NCBI GenBank assembly: GCA_905215475.1
Contig: CAJMPW010000004.1
Location: 166,062 to 230,061, forward strand
Length of the DNA stretch: 64,000 nucleotides
Direction: 5' to 3'
Origin: CAG-103 sp905215475
Lineage (GTDB): Bacteria; Bacillota; Clostridia; Oscillospirales; Oscillospiraceae
Under the pieces are notes generated by a model. That model worked only from the letters and a program-made list of their open reading frames with translations, was not told the DNA's origin and searched no databases. Below, piece after piece: positions 1 to 9,054 of the stretch. Position 1 is the first letter of the stretch, and each line of letters opens with the position of its first letter. Position numbers and translations under genes: made by a program.

Positions 1-488
<488 letters not shown>

Positions 489-1568
489 TTACTTGCCCTC
501 CTTCATGCTGATAATCTTCGCGACGATCTCATCGGTGGTCGGCATCTGGCTGCCGAGGTGGCCGAAGAAGTCGATCGGCTTCGCGCCGTTGATCGCGATC
601 TTGACATCCTCAAGCATCTGGCCCTCGTTGAGCTCGACGTCGAGAACAGCCTTCACGCCCGGAAGCTCGGCAGCCTTCTTGACCGCGTCGTACGGGAACG
701 GCCAGACGGTGATCGGGCGAACCAGACCAACGTTGATGCCCTGCTCCTTGAGCTCGGCGATGGCGGACTTGGCGATACGCGCAACCGTGCCGAAAGCGGT
801 GATGACATACTCAGCACCCTCGAGGTTGTACTCTTCCCACTGCTGCTCGTTGGCAGTGATCTCACGATAGCAGGCCTGCAGCTCGTCGTTGTGGACGGAC
901 AGGGTCTCGGTATCGATGTAGATGGAGTTGATGACGCCGCGCTTGGCCGGATCGTCGCCCGGTTTCCAGCCGGTGCAAGCCCAGGGCTTCTTCTCGGGAT
1001 CGATCTTGTAGTCGACCATCTCGGGCATCTCCACGGGCTCCATCATCTGCGCGATGATGCCGTCGGCGAGGAAGAGGACCGGGATGCGGTACTTCTCAGC
1101 CTTGTCGAAGGCGTACATCATGATGTCGATCGCTTCCTGCACGGATGCCGGAGCGTAGGTCAGCAGGTGGTAGTCACCGTTGCCGCCGCCCTTGACAGCC
1201 TGGAAGTAGTCGCCCTGAGAAGCCTGAATGTTGCCGAGGCCGGGGCCGCCGCGCATGACGTTCAGGATGACAGCCGGGAGCTGCGCGCCTGCGCAGTAGG
1301 AAATGCCTTCCTGCTTCAGGCTGACACCGGGGCTGGAGGAAGAGGTCAGCGCACGTGCACCGGCACCAGCTGCACCATAGATCATGTTGATAGCCGCAAC
1401 TTCGCTCTCGGCCTGCAGGAAGCAGCCGCCGACTTCGGGCATACGTGCGGACATATATTCAGGAATCTCCGTCTGCGGAGTGATCGGATAGCCGAAGAAG
1501 TAACGCGCGCCTGCACGAATCGCAGCCTCAGCGATAGCTTCGCTACCCTTCATAAGCGTCAATGCCAT
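489..1568 (-). CDS. vorB: 2-oxoacid:ferredoxin oxidoreductase, alpha subunit (VorB-like)
   Basis: The alpha subunit (359 aa) carries the pyrimidine-binding and core domains of the oxidoreductase. Visible features are the N-terminal GSEAIAEAAIRAG and GYPITPQTEIPE segments, the SSSPGVSLKQEG stretch, and the conserved NVMRGGPGLGN. These match the VorB family (3-methyl-2-oxobutanoate dehydrogenase subunit), whose usual length is about 350 aa. The ATG at 1568 is preceded by a strong AAGGAGG. It sits between the ferredoxin-like delta gene and the beta gene, in the usual delta-alpha-beta order. The complex oxidises branched-chain 2-oxoacids and reduces ferredoxin, which suits amino-acid fermentation. 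Assignment as 2-oxoglutarate oxidoreductase is the main alternative. Confidence 0.92.
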   Translation of the reverse strand: MALTLMKGSEAIAEAAIRAGARYFFGYPITPQTEIPEYMSARMPEVGGCFLQAESEVAAINMIYGAAGAGARALTSSSSPGVSLKQEGISYCAGAQLPAVILNVMRGGPGLGNIQASQGDYFQAVKGGGNGDYHLLTYAPASVQEAIDIMMYAFDKAEKYRIPVLFLADGIIAQMMEPVEMPEMVDYKIDPEKKPWACTGWKPGDDPAKRGVINSIYIDTETLSVHNDELQACYREITANEQQWEEYNLEGAEYVITAFGTVARIAKSAIAELKEQGINVGLVRPITVWPFPYDAVKKAAELPGVKAVLDVELNEGQMLEDVKIAINGAKPIDFFGHLGSQMPTTDEIVAKIISMKEGK

Positions 1569-1583
1569 TTTCGATGTACCTCC

Positions 1584-1793
1584 TTAATCTCTCACAATGC
1601 TGATTACCACGTCCGGGCAAGTGCGCGCGCAGGAAGCGCAGCCGATGCAGGCCTCCGGATTCGCGACGACGGACGGATGATAACCCTTTGCGTTGAGTTT
1701 GTCCTTCGCCAGCGCCAGAACGCCCTTCGGGCAAGCTCTGACACAGAGACCGCAACCCTTGCAAAGATTCTCGTTGATGGTCACCTTTACCAT
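1584..1793 (-). CDS. 2-oxoacid:ferredoxin oxidoreductase, delta subunit (2[4Fe-4S] ferredoxin)
   Basis: A 69-aa protein with two complete CxxCxxCxxxCP clusters: CKGCGLCVRACP near residue 11 and CIGCASCARTCP near residue 49. It is the electron-transfer subunit that passes electrons from the TPP centre to free ferredoxin. The ATG at 1793 has AGAGGT upstream. It begins the delta-alpha-beta run, 15 bp before the alpha start, so it is cotranscribed. Confidence 0.93.
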   Translation of the reverse strand: MVKVTINENLCKGCGLCVRACPKGVLALAKDKLNAKGYHPSVVANPEACIGCASCARTCPDVVISIVRD

Positions 1794-1853
1794 TTTTGCT
1801 ACCTCTTTTCTGTTCTGTTTTGCGAAATTGCCTATGTAAACCGCATGCGCGGG

Positions 1854-2582
1854 TTACGCCTGTTTCTTCTCCGACAAGCTGTGGATATAGCTGTCCCAGT
1901 CGCGCTTCATGATGATGTCGATGGGGACGGGCTTGCCGATGTACTTCGGGTCGTGCCCCTCGGCCAGGAAGATGTCGAGCATCTCCTTCTTGCCGGTCGT
2001 ATACATGACCGGAACGCCGGTCCGGTCGCTGACCTCGCGCAGCATCTCATAACCGTCGCGCAGCTCTGCCGGCGTGGTCATGGTGGCGAGGTTGGTGTTG
2101 TTGATCATGCCGGTGATCTTCAGGTGGGAATGGATCTCCATCTGCTGCTGCAGGTCGATGATCTTCTCCACCGTGCCGGCGAGCGGGCGGCGGATATTGA
2201 CGACATTCAGAACCTCCAGCTGTTCCGGGCCCATGGCCATGAAGTCCTGAAAGTCCTCATAATAGCGGCCGAGCGCGGTCGAACCAACGGCATCGCCGCC
2301 GACGTCGAACACGACAGTATCCCAGTTCATGGCAAATGCAGAAGCGACCTCCGCCGGCAGCGACAGCGTCTCCACGCCGGAGCAGGCATAGTTCGGGGAG
2401 ATGAGACGGATCTCTTTCTGCTCCACGAGCTTGCCGCGCTCAGTCAGGCGAAAGTAGGTATTGACCAGGTCCAGGTCAATGAGTTCTGTCTTTCCGGTTT
2501 CAGCCGCTTTAAAAGCAAAATTCAGCGCAAGCTCACTCTTGCCGCTGCCGTAGTTGCCGATCATAACGTATATCTTTTTCAA
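1854..2582 (-). CDS. P-loop ATPase associated with the ferredoxin oxidoreductase operon
   Basis: 242 aa with an N-terminal Walker A-like GNYGSGKSE (residues 8-16) and a later VVFDVGGDAVG strand like a Walker B/switch, as in the SIMIBI (ParA/MinD/CobQ-like) class. The first codon is TTG at 2582, the only start in range of GGGGAGGAG. It is first in the operon, 60 bp upstream of the delta subunit. Genes of this type are often found beside clostridial VOR/KOR operons, so a role in assembling or activating the complex is a reasonable inference, but no function is established here. Confidence 0.8.
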   Translation of the reverse strand: MKKIYVMIGNYGSGKSELALNFAFKAAETGKTELIDLDLVNTYFRLTERGKLVEQKEIRLISPNYACSGVETLSLPAEVASAFAMNWDTVVFDVGGDAVGSTALGRYYEDFQDFMAMGPEQLEVLNVVNIRRPLAGTVEKIIDLQQQMEIHSHLKITGMINNTNLATMTTPAELRDGYEMLREVSDRTGVPVMYTTGKKEMLDIFLAEGHDPKYIGKPVPIDIIMKRDWDSYIHSLSEKKQA

Positions 2583-2678
2583 AACAATGCTCCTCCCCTC
2601 GAGGGGTATTCAAAATGTGCAAATGGGTATAAAAAATCAAAATATATCCATTCAAATATCCAAATCTCAACGGTTATC

Positions 2679-2707
2679 ATCGTAGCACAATCGCGCGAAT
2701 TCGTCAA
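2679..2707 (-). promoter_or_regulatory. Sigma-A type promoter for the P-loop/oxidoreductase operon
   Basis: On the minus strand, TTGACG (2707-2702) and TACGAT (2684-2679) are separated by 17 bp. It lies about 100 bp upstream of the TTG start at 2582. The leader between them is AT-rich and holds a CCCCTCGAGGGG palindrome near 2595-2606 next to the ribosome-binding site. The call rests on sequence match only. Confidence 0.6.
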
Positions 2708-2795
2708 CAAACGTTGTTTGGTTTTGTGGAATGTGTGCAATTTTGTCGCGCATTTCTGGACAAGATGCCAGTTATCTGAAAATTAACGGCAGTGT

Positions 2796-3599
2796 TCAGG
2801 AATTAACGCTATTTCTTCCCTGTTTCAGGTAGAGATACCACGCGCTCACGCCGACCAGAAGCCCGCCGCCGACGAGATTGCCGAGTGTGACCGGCAGCAG
2901 ATTGCCGGCGAGCGCCGTGCCCCACGTCAGTCCTTCGGCAGCAGCGCCGGTCTGCCCCGCCGCGAAAAGGCCCGCCGCGAGGTAGTACATATTGGCGACG
3001 CTGTGCTCAAAGCCCGCGACCACGAACGCCATGATCGGGAAAAAGACGGCTGCGATCTTCCCGCCGACGGTCTTGGCGGCATTGGCCATCCAGACGGCGA
3101 TGCACACGAGGAAGTTGCACAAAATGCCGCGCACGAACGCATCACCGAACGACAGCCCCGCCTTCGTCTGCGCGATGGCGACAACGGACGCCGCAAGCTT
3201 GCCGCCGAACGCGGAAAAGACGTGCCCCGACACACACAGCGCCGCAACGAGCACCGCGCCCGCAAAGTTGCCCAGATAGACAACGAGCCAGTTGCGCAGC
3301 ATCTGACGCACGGCGATCGTGCGCGCCAGAACGCCCATGATCATGAGATTGTTGCCGGTGAAGAGCTCGCTCCCTGCCACGATGACCATGGCGAGACCGG
3401 CCGGAAACACGCAGCCGGAGATGAGCTTTGCCAGCGACGGATCGCCGACCGTCGCCGCGGCAGCCGTGGACGCGACGCCCGCAAGCGCGACGAATGCGCC
3501 CGCAAGGCAGGCAAGCAAAAACATCCGCCCCAGCGGCAGCGCGGCCTTGGTGCGGCAGGCGGACAGATAGTTCTCCGCGATCTCTTGGGGTGTGTACAT
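2796..3599 (-). CDS. Formate/nitrite transporter (FNT) family channel
   Basis: 267 aa starting MYTPQEIAENY, with about six hydrophobic segments and the family's conserved SELFTGNN motif. The later NFLVCIAVWMA and GFEHSVANMYY stretches also match; the central His of GFEHSVANM is typical of FocA/NirC. FNT proteins are pentameric inner-membrane channels for small monovalent anions such as formate, nitrite or hydrosulfide. Which one is moved here cannot be told. I chose the ATG at 3599 because GGAGGGG lies just upstream; an in-frame extension to 3659 adds 20 unconserved residues. It stands alone with its own promoter. Confidence 0.92.
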   Translation of the reverse strand: MYTPQEIAENYLSACRTKAALPLGRMFLLACLAGAFVALAGVASTAAAATVGDPSLAKLISGCVFPAGLAMVIVAGSELFTGNNLMIMGVLARTIAVRQMLRNWLVVYLGNFAGAVLVAALCVSGHVFSAFGGKLAASVVAIAQTKAGLSFGDAFVRGILCNFLVCIAVWMANAAKTVGGKIAAVFFPIMAFVVAGFEHSVANMYYLAAGLFAAGQTGAAAEGLTWGTALAGNLLPVTLGNLVGGGLLVGVSAWYLYLKQGRNSVNS

Positions 3600-3642
3600 A
3601 GATAAGCCCCTCCGGCAAAACACAAGATATATGACACGCATT

Positions 3643-3672
3643 ATCTTACTATCATACATCTTGCGCTGTCAA
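3643..3672 (-). promoter_or_regulatory. Promoter for the FNT channel gene
   Basis: TTGACA (3672-3667) and TAAGAT (3648-3643) on the minus strand with an 18-bp spacer, ending about 44 bp upstream of the chosen ATG. It begins close to the sigF terminator, so transcription restarts here. Confidence 0.55.
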
Positions 3673-3682
3673 GTACACAGAC

Positions 3683-3712
3683 AAAAAAGCAGCCGGAGGA
3701 CACTCCGGCTGC
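3683..3712 (-). terminator. Intrinsic terminator of the spoIIA operon
   Basis: A 10-bp GC-rich stem (GCAGCCGGAG with its complement) and 4-nt loop followed on the minus strand by six Us. It starts one base after the sigF stop codon. Confidence 0.85.
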
Positions 3713-4426
3713 CTATGCATCCAGCCACACGCGCATACGCTCCACGGCGCGCCGCTCGAGCCGCGAGACCTGCACCTGCGAGATGTGCAGGAGCCCGGCC
3801 GCGCGCTGCTGCGTCAGGCCGTGATAAAAACGCAGCGCGATCACCTGCCGCTCCCGCTCCGGCAGGCGGCGCAGCGCCTCGCGCAGGTCGGCATATTCGA
3901 CCATGCGCGCCTCCTGCTCGTAGTCGCCGAGCGTGTGCTCGAGCGTAAAGCCCGTCTCGCCGTTTTCCCTCTGCAGGGATTCCGTAGGGCCGGTGGCCGT
4001 CTCTGCGGCCGCGATCTCTTCCGGCTCGAGCCCGGTCTCGGCGGCGAGCTCCGAGAGCGTCGGCTCGCGGCCGAGCGCCTGCTCAAGGCGGGTGCGCGCC
4101 GTGCGGATGCCCTGCGCGCGCTCTTTCACGCTGCGGCTGACCTTGACCGCGCCGTCATCGCGCAGAAAGCGCCGGATCTCCCCCGCGATCTTCGGGACTG
4201 CATATGTGGAAAAGCACGTGCCGAACTGTTCGTCAAAGCCCTGCATGGCCTTGAGAAAACCGACGCAGCCGAGCTGATACAGATCATCCGGCTCAACGCC
4301 GCGGCCGAAAAAGCGCCGCGCCACGCTCCAGATAAGGCCGGTGTTTTCCTCGACCATCTGCTCCGCCGCCTGCAAGTCGCCCGCCTGCGCGCGCCGCAGC
4401 AGCGCACGCGTCTCCTCGGCGATCAT
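3713..4426 (-). CDS. sigF: RNA polymerase sporulation sigma factor F
   Basis: This is the first forespore-specific sigma factor. Region 2 is clear (LIWSVARRFFGRGVEPDDLYQLGCVGFLKA is the order of conserved blocks, core-binding then -10 recognition), followed by FSTYAVPKIAGEIRRFLRDDG. Region 4 near the C-terminus has LPERERQVIALRFY and a helix-turn-helix with ISQVQVSRLER. Family length is about 250 aa. The start at 4426 gives an ATGA overlap with the spoIIAB stop and MIAEETRALLRRA; an in-frame ATG at 4450 adds eight mostly proline residues. Position after spoIIAA and spoIIAB separates it from sigma G. Confidence 0.93.
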   Translation of the reverse strand: MIAEETRALLRRAQAGDLQAAEQMVEENTGLIWSVARRFFGRGVEPDDLYQLGCVGFLKAMQGFDEQFGTCFSTYAVPKIAGEIRRFLRDDGAVKVSRSVKERAQGIRTARTRLEQALGREPTLSELAAETGLEPEEIAAAETATGPTESLQRENGETGFTLEHTLGDYEQEARMVEYADLREALRRLPERERQVIALRFYHGLTQQRAAGLLHISQVQVSRLERRAVERMRVWLDA

Positions 4427-4857
4427 GCGCGGCGGCGGATGCGGCGGCACATGGTCACGGTCGTGCCGCGCCCCGGTGCAGAGCGCACACGCAGCGTATC
4501 CATAAAGCTCTCCATGATGGTAAAGCCCATGCCGCTGCGCTCCTCCCCGCCGGTGGTATACATCGGTGCGCGTGCCTGCGCCACGTCCGCGATGCCGACA
4601 CCGTGATCCTTGACGGTGATCTCCAGCCGCTCATCCGGCAGAATGCGCACGCGCACCTGCACCGTGCCGAGCGCGTCCGGATAGGCGTGCACGACGGCAT
4701 TCGTCACGGCCTCGGACACGGCGGTCTTGATGTCGCCGAGCTCGGCAAGCGTCGGGTCGAGCTGCGCGGCAAAGGCCGCCACCGCCGCGCGCGCAAAGCC
4801 CTCGTTCACGCTGCGTGCCGGAAACTCCAGCTTCATGTAGTTTTTCTGCGTCAACAC
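4423..4857 (-). CDS. spoIIAB: Anti-sigma F factor / serine kinase SpoIIAB
   Basis: 144 aa of the GHKL ATPase type. It binds and inhibits sigma F in the predivisional cell and phosphorylates SpoIIAA. The N-box region reads TAVSEAVTNAVVHAYP (near 45), the G1 box KDHGVGIAD (near 83), and the G2 region ERSGMGFTIMESFMD (near 106). It starts at a GTG (4857) with GGAG eight bases upstream, inside the end of spoIIAA (7-bp overlap). A downstream ATG at 4836 (MKLEFPARS) would match the B. subtilis N-terminus as well. Confidence 0.93.
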   Translation of the reverse strand: MLTQKNYMKLEFPARSVNEGFARAAVAAFAAQLDPTLAELGDIKTAVSEAVTNAVVHAYPDALGTVQVRVRILPDERLEITVKDHGVGIADVAQARAPMYTTGGEERSGMGFTIMESFMDTLRVRSAPGRGTTVTMCRRIRRRA

Positions 4858-5186
4858 TCTTCACACTCCTTTTCCCGGTCGCCAAGCACCGGGACGATCT
4901 TCGTCAGCCCCGCGACATCCAGCACCCGCCGCACCTGCCCCGGCACGCCCGAGAGCGCCAGCGCGCCGCCCGTCTGCCGCAGGAGACGGTCGGTCTTGAG
5001 GATGACCGCGATCCCGGAGCTGTCCATAAAGCTCACCCCCGACAGGTCGAGCACGCAGCGGCGCGGCAGATATTCCTCCACGGCGTCCTCGATGCCGGGC
5101 ATGACCGTCTGCGCCGCCGCATGATCGAGTTCTCCCATGAGCCGCAGCGTCAGGCAGCGGCCGTCATCATGCGTTATGATCCGCAT
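4851..5186 (-). CDS. spoIIAA: Anti-anti-sigma F factor SpoIIAA
   Basis: 111 aa with a STAS fold. Dephosphorylated SpoIIAA binds SpoIIAB and frees sigma F; phosphorylation falls on the serine in the conserved FMDSSGIAVI motif (near residue 54). The ATG at 5186 has GGAGGG upstream; the longer in-frame reading is really the valS terminator hairpin. It heads the spoIIA operon. Only about 26 bp separate its start from the U-tract of that terminator, and no convincing sigma-H promoter was found between. Confidence 0.93.
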   Translation of the reverse strand: MRIITHDDGRCLTLRLMGELDHAAAQTVMPGIEDAVEEYLPRRCVLDLSGVSFMDSSGIAVILKTDRLLRQTGGALALSGVPGQVRRVLDVAGLTKIVPVLGDREKECEEC

Positions 5187-5211
5187 CTGCTTGTCCCTCC
5201 TATTCCAAAAG

Positions 5212-5249
5212 AAAAAACACCGCATACGGCCGAAGCCGTACACGGTGTT
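5212..5249 (-). terminator. Intrinsic terminator downstream of valS
   Basis: Minus-strand hairpin with stem parts ACACCG/CGGTGT and ACGGC/GCCGT around a CGAA-type tetraloop, followed by six Us. It separates valS from spoIIAA. Confidence 0.8.
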
Positions 5250-5293
5250 ATTGTAGCGTAATGCCGCTGTGGTTTTTTGTCGGACGCGGGTGC

Positions 5294-7918
5294 TCAGCCG
5301 AGGTTTTTCAGGCTGGCCTCGAGATTTTCCACGAGCGCCTTCGCCTTCTCGGCGCGCTCGCGCTCCGTCTGCACGACGGCCTCCGGCGCACGGGAGATGA
5401 AGTTCTCGTTCGAGAGCTTGCGCATCTGACCCTCGTAATTCTTGCGCGCCTTTTCGAGCTCCTTTTCCAGACGTGCGCGCTCCTTGTCGAGGTCGATGAG
5501 CTCGGCCATCGGCATGAAGAGCTTGGCCTCCTCCGTGACGACAGAGACCATGTGCTCGGCATCCGCCGGCAGCGCACTGCTGATCGTGATCTGCTCGGCA
5601 TAGGCAAGCTTCGAGATATAGCTCTCGCCGCTGCGGAAGGCATCCTGCCGCTCAGTCGTGATGAACAGGTGCGCCTTTCTGCTCGGCGGCACGTTCATCT
5701 CGGCGCGGCGGCTGCGCACGGCGCGGATGGCGTTCATGACCATCTCAAAGTCGCGCTCCTCCGCCGGGAAAGCGAGTGCCTCGGTATACTCCGGATAGCG
5801 GGCGATCATGAGCGCCTCACCGTCATGCGGCAGCGCCTGCCAGATCTCCTCGGTGATGAACGGCATGAACGGGTGCAGGAGCTTGAGGATATCCGTCAGG
5901 ACATACAGCAGCACCTGCTGCGCGCTGCGGGCACGCGCGGCGTCACCGCTGTTGAGACGGGGCTTGGTGAGCTCGATATACCAGTCGCAGTACGTGTCCC
6001 AGATGAAGTCGTAGATCTTCGCCGCGGCGATGCCGATCTCATACTTATCGAGGTTCTCGCACACTTCCTTCGAGAGCGTGTTGAGCTTCGAGAGCACCCA
6101 TTTGTCCTCGAGCTCGAGCGTCTCGGGCAGCTCGTTTTTGTCGATGGTGAGGTTCATCATCACGAAGCGCGACGCGTTCCAGAGTTTGTTGGCAAAGTTG
6201 CGCATGGCGCCGCACTTCTCAACGTAGAAGCGCATATCGTTTCCGGGGCTGTTGCCCGTGATGAGGTTGAAGCGCAGCGCATCGGCGCCGTAGGTGTCGG
6301 CCATCTCAAGCGGGTCGATGCCGTTGCCGAGGGACTTGGACATTTTGCGTCCCTTATCGTCGCGCACAAGGCCGTGGATGAACACCGTCGGGAACGGGAT
6401 ATCCTGCATCTGCTCAAGGCCGGAGAAGATCATGCGCGCAACCCAGAAGAAGATGATGTCATAGCCCGTGACCATGACGCTCGTGGGATACCAGAACTTG
6501 AGATCCTCGGCGCTCTTATCCGGCCAGCCGAGCGTGGAAAACGGCCAGAGCGCGGAGCTGAACCACGTGTCGAGCACGTCGGGATCGCGGTGGATATGCT
6601 TGCTGTGGCAGGCCTCGCACTCGCAGGCGTCGGTGCGCGAGACGGTGACATGACCGCAGTCATCGCAGTACCACGCCGGGATCTGATGACCCCACCAGAG
6701 CTGGCGGGAGATGCACCAGTCGTGCACGTTCTCCATCCAGTTATAATAGGTCTTGCTGAAGCGCTCGGGCACGAACTTGATGCGCCCGTCGCGCACGGCC
6801 TCGATGGCGGGCTCGGCCAGCGGCTTCATCTTGACGAACCACTGGGGGCTCGTCATCGGCTCGACCGTCGTACCGCAGCGGTAGCACGTGCCGACGTTGT
6901 GATTGTAGGGCTCGGTCTTGATGAGGTAGCCCTGCTCCTCGAGATCGGCCACGATGGCCTTGCGCGCCTCGTAGCGGTCGAGACCGTTATACTTGCCGCC
7001 GTTGATGACACGGGCGTCTTCGTCAAAGATCAGGATCTGCTCCAGACCGTGGCGCAGACCGACCTCGTAGTCGTTCGGGTCGTGGCAGGGCGTCATCTTG
7101 ACGCAGCCCGTGCCGAAATCAAGCTCGACATAATCATCGGCCACGATGGGCAGCTCGCGCCCGACCAGCGGCAGGATCGCCGTCTTGCCGACAAGGTGCT
7201 GATAGCGCTCATCCGCCGGGTTGACCGCGATGCCGCTGTCGCCGAGCATGGTCTCGGGACGGGTGGTGGCGATGGTCAGATACTCATCGCTGTCCTTGAG
7301 CGGGTAGCGGATATACCAGAACGAGCCGGGCATATCCTTATACTCGACCTCCGCGTCGGACAGCGCCGTGCGGCAGTGCGGGCACCAGTTGATGATGCGG
7401 TTGCCCTTATAGATCAGGCCCTTTTCGTACAGCTCGCAAAACGTCTCGCGCACGGCCTTGGAGCAGCCCTCATCCATGGTGAAGCGGCTGCGGTCCCAGT
7501 CGCAGGACACGCCGAGCGACTTCTGCTGCTCGACGATGCGGTTGCCGTACTGCTTTTTCCACGCCCAGACGCGCTCCAGAAACGCGTCGCGCCCGAGATC
7601 GTAGCGGGTCAGGCCCTCCTCCTTGCGCAGCATCTCCTCGACCTTGATCTGCGTGGCGATGCCGGCGTGATCCGTGCCGGGCACCCAGAGCGCGGCATAG
7701 CCCTGCATACGCTTATAGCGCGTGAGGATGTCCTGCAGCGTCGCGTCGAGCGCATGACCCATATGCAGCTGACCGGTGACGTTCGGGGGCGGCATGACGA
7801 TGGAAAACGGCTTTTTGTCCGGATCGGCTTTGCCGGCAAAGTAGCCGCCGCGCATCCACATGTCATAAATCTTCTTCTCGACCTGTTTGGGGTCGTAGAC
7901 CTTCGGAAGCTCTTTCAT
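5294..7918 (-). CDS. valS: Valyl-tRNA synthetase
   Basis: 874 aa class Ia synthetase that charges tRNA-Val and edits mischarged threonine. The HIGH motif appears as PNVTGQLHMGHAL near residue 48 and the KMSKS loop as GRKMSKSLGNG near 523. A zinc-site pair occurs as CDDCGH and CECEACH in the inserted region. The C-terminal coiled-coil arm (ERARLEKELEKARKNYEGQMRKL) that clamps the tRNA is present. The ATG at 7918 has GGAGGA upstream. Expression is set by the T-box leader directly upstream, which reads uncharged tRNA-Val. Confidence 0.97.
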   Translation of the reverse strand: MKELPKVYDPKQVEKKIYDMWMRGGYFAGKADPDKKPFSIVMPPPNVTGQLHMGHALDATLQDILTRYKRMQGYAALWVPGTDHAGIATQIKVEEMLRKEEGLTRYDLGRDAFLERVWAWKKQYGNRIVEQQKSLGVSCDWDRSRFTMDEGCSKAVRETFCELYEKGLIYKGNRIINWCPHCRTALSDAEVEYKDMPGSFWYIRYPLKDSDEYLTIATTRPETMLGDSGIAVNPADERYQHLVGKTAILPLVGRELPIVADDYVELDFGTGCVKMTPCHDPNDYEVGLRHGLEQILIFDEDARVINGGKYNGLDRYEARKAIVADLEEQGYLIKTEPYNHNVGTCYRCGTTVEPMTSPQWFVKMKPLAEPAIEAVRDGRIKFVPERFSKTYYNWMENVHDWCISRQLWWGHQIPAWYCDDCGHVTVSRTDACECEACHSKHIHRDPDVLDTWFSSALWPFSTLGWPDKSAEDLKFWYPTSVMVTGYDIIFFWVARMIFSGLEQMQDIPFPTVFIHGLVRDDKGRKMSKSLGNGIDPLEMADTYGADALRFNLITGNSPGNDMRFYVEKCGAMRNFANKLWNASRFVMMNLTIDKNELPETLELEDKWVLSKLNTLSKEVCENLDKYEIGIAAAKIYDFIWDTYCDWYIELTKPRLNSGDAARARSAQQVLLYVLTDILKLLHPFMPFITEEIWQALPHDGEALMIARYPEYTEALAFPAEERDFEMVMNAIRAVRSRRAEMNVPPSRKAHLFITTERQDAFRSGESYISKLAYAEQITISSALPADAEHMVSVVTEEAKLFMPMAELIDLDKERARLEKELEKARKNYEGQMRKLSNENFISRAPEAVVQTERERAEKAKALVENLEASLKNLG

Positions 7919-7924
7919 GGTTCT

Positions 7925-8184
7925 CCTCCTTTGAGATTGCCGGGGCGCAAAAAAATCGCCCCGAAACGAACTGTTTCAGGGCGATCGAAACCGCGGTACC
8001 ACCTGAATTCCACGCAGACGCGTGACACTCTTGTCTCTGTAACGGGAGAACCCGGCCGCCCTACTCCGTTCAGGCAGGCTGCTCCGGGGCGACCTTCATC
8101 TCCGGCATCCGAAAGGCTCGCACCAACCGCCTTCTCTCTGACGTCCACCGGGAGACTACTCCTCCCCTTCTTCGCATATGGATG
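7925..8184 (-). promoter_or_regulatory. T-box riboswitch of valS (tRNA-Val)
   Basis: The conserved T-box AGGTGGTACCGCG lies at 8004-7991 on the minus strand, followed by a terminator hairpin (ATCGCCC paired to GGGCGAT) with seven Us near 7942-7983. Stem I contains the AGAGAGAAGG and GGTTGGTGCGAG elements. The likely specifier is GTC in GAAGGTCG, a valine codon, with the same GAA-N-codon offset as in glyQS leaders. Binding of uncharged tRNA-Val would favour the antiterminator and let valS be read. Confidence 0.92.
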
Positions 8185-8190
8185 CAAAAA

Positions 8191-8219
8191 TTATAGGCTC
8201 TGCAGCGCCGTTTGTCAAG
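8191..8219 (-). promoter_or_regulatory. Consensus promoter of the valS T-box transcript
   Basis: TTGACA (8219-8214) and TATAAT (8196-8191) with a 17-bp spacer: a perfect sigma-A match. The -35 box overlaps the stop codon of the thioredoxin-reductase-like gene. Confidence 0.85.
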
Positions 8220-9021
8220 CGTTTCTGAGCCAGCGCACGACGGAAAGCGCCGCGCGGTTGCCCTCTCCGACCGCCGCCGGGATCTGATAGGGCGCGCCGG
8301 TGCAGTCTCCGGCCGCAAAAACGCCCGGAATGCTCGCCGCGCAGTCATCGTCCACGACGATGTGACCGTTATCCGTCGCCAAGCCGGGCAGGAGCGTATC
8401 GGCTGCAAATCCCGCGCGCAGGATAAAGACGACATCCGCCGGTTCAGCCGTGCCGTCGACCACGAGCGTATCGGCGCGCTCGGCGCCGCGGATCTCAAAG
8501 CGGTGCTTTTTCCCGTCGTAATAGTGCACGTCGCAGCCGATCTCGCGCAGGAAGTCGGCCTCTTCCGGCGCGTCCGCCGCGAGACCGATGACCGCCGCGC
8601 GCTTGCCGCGATAGAGCATCCCGTCACAGGTGGCGCAATAGCTCACGCCGCGGCCGAGAAACTCCGCCTCGCCCGGAAACGTGCCGCGCTGGGCAATGCC
8701 GGTCGCCAGCAGCAGCGCCCTGCCCTCCGCGAATTCCTTGCCCGCCGAGACGCCGAACGTCTTGCCCAGCGGCATCGCCGAGAGCGCCCGCTCGCGCAAA
8801 AAGTCCGCGCCGAGGTCGCGCGCCTGCTGCGTCATGGTCTCGAGCAGCGCAGGGCCGGATACATCCGGCACGCCGGGATAGTTCGTGACACGGCCGGCTT
8901 TATGCAGCGCGCTGTCAGCCGCGCCGCCGCAGATCACGCACACGGACAGGTTCCGGTTGCGCGCGGTCATAGCCGCCGACAGACCCGCGGGCCCGCCGCC
9001 GATGATGAGCAGATCGTACAT
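8215..9021 (-). CDS. Thioredoxin-reductase-like flavoprotein without a clear NADPH motif
   Basis: 268 aa. The N-terminal FAD Rossmann motif is intact (LIIGGGPAGLSAA, residues 5-17). The redox-active CATC dithiol sits near residue 138, and the C-terminal FAD motif is GVFAAGDCTGAP. Canonical TrxB has a second GxGxxA dinucleotide motif; here the equivalent segment reads AVIGLAADAPEEADFL, so two glycines are lost, and the protein is about 40 residues shorter than TrxB. Ferredoxin-dependent flavin thioredoxin reductases of clostridia also lack NADPH motifs, which makes this a plausible member, but no thioredoxin gene is adjacent. The start at 9021 has GGAGG upstream. Confidence 0.8.
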   Translation of the reverse strand: MYDLLIIGGGPAGLSAAMTARNRNLSVCVICGGAADSALHKAGRVTNYPGVPDVSGPALLETMTQQARDLGADFLRERALSAMPLGKTFGVSAGKEFAEGRALLLATGIAQRGTFPGEAEFLGRGVSYCATCDGMLYRGKRAAVIGLAADAPEEADFLREIGCDVHYYDGKKHRFEIRGAERADTLVVDGTAEPADVVFILRAGFAADTLLPGLATDNGHIVVDDDCAASIPGVFAAGDCTGAPYQIPAAVGEGNRAALSVVRWLRNA

Positions 9022-9054
9022 GGCTCATACCTCCGATTCGGTCGTTTTTACCCG

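Noticed and set aside
5261..8287. Open frame of 1008 codons antisense to valS
   Set aside because: valS has all synthetase motifs; the antisense frame has none and also runs across the T-box leader.
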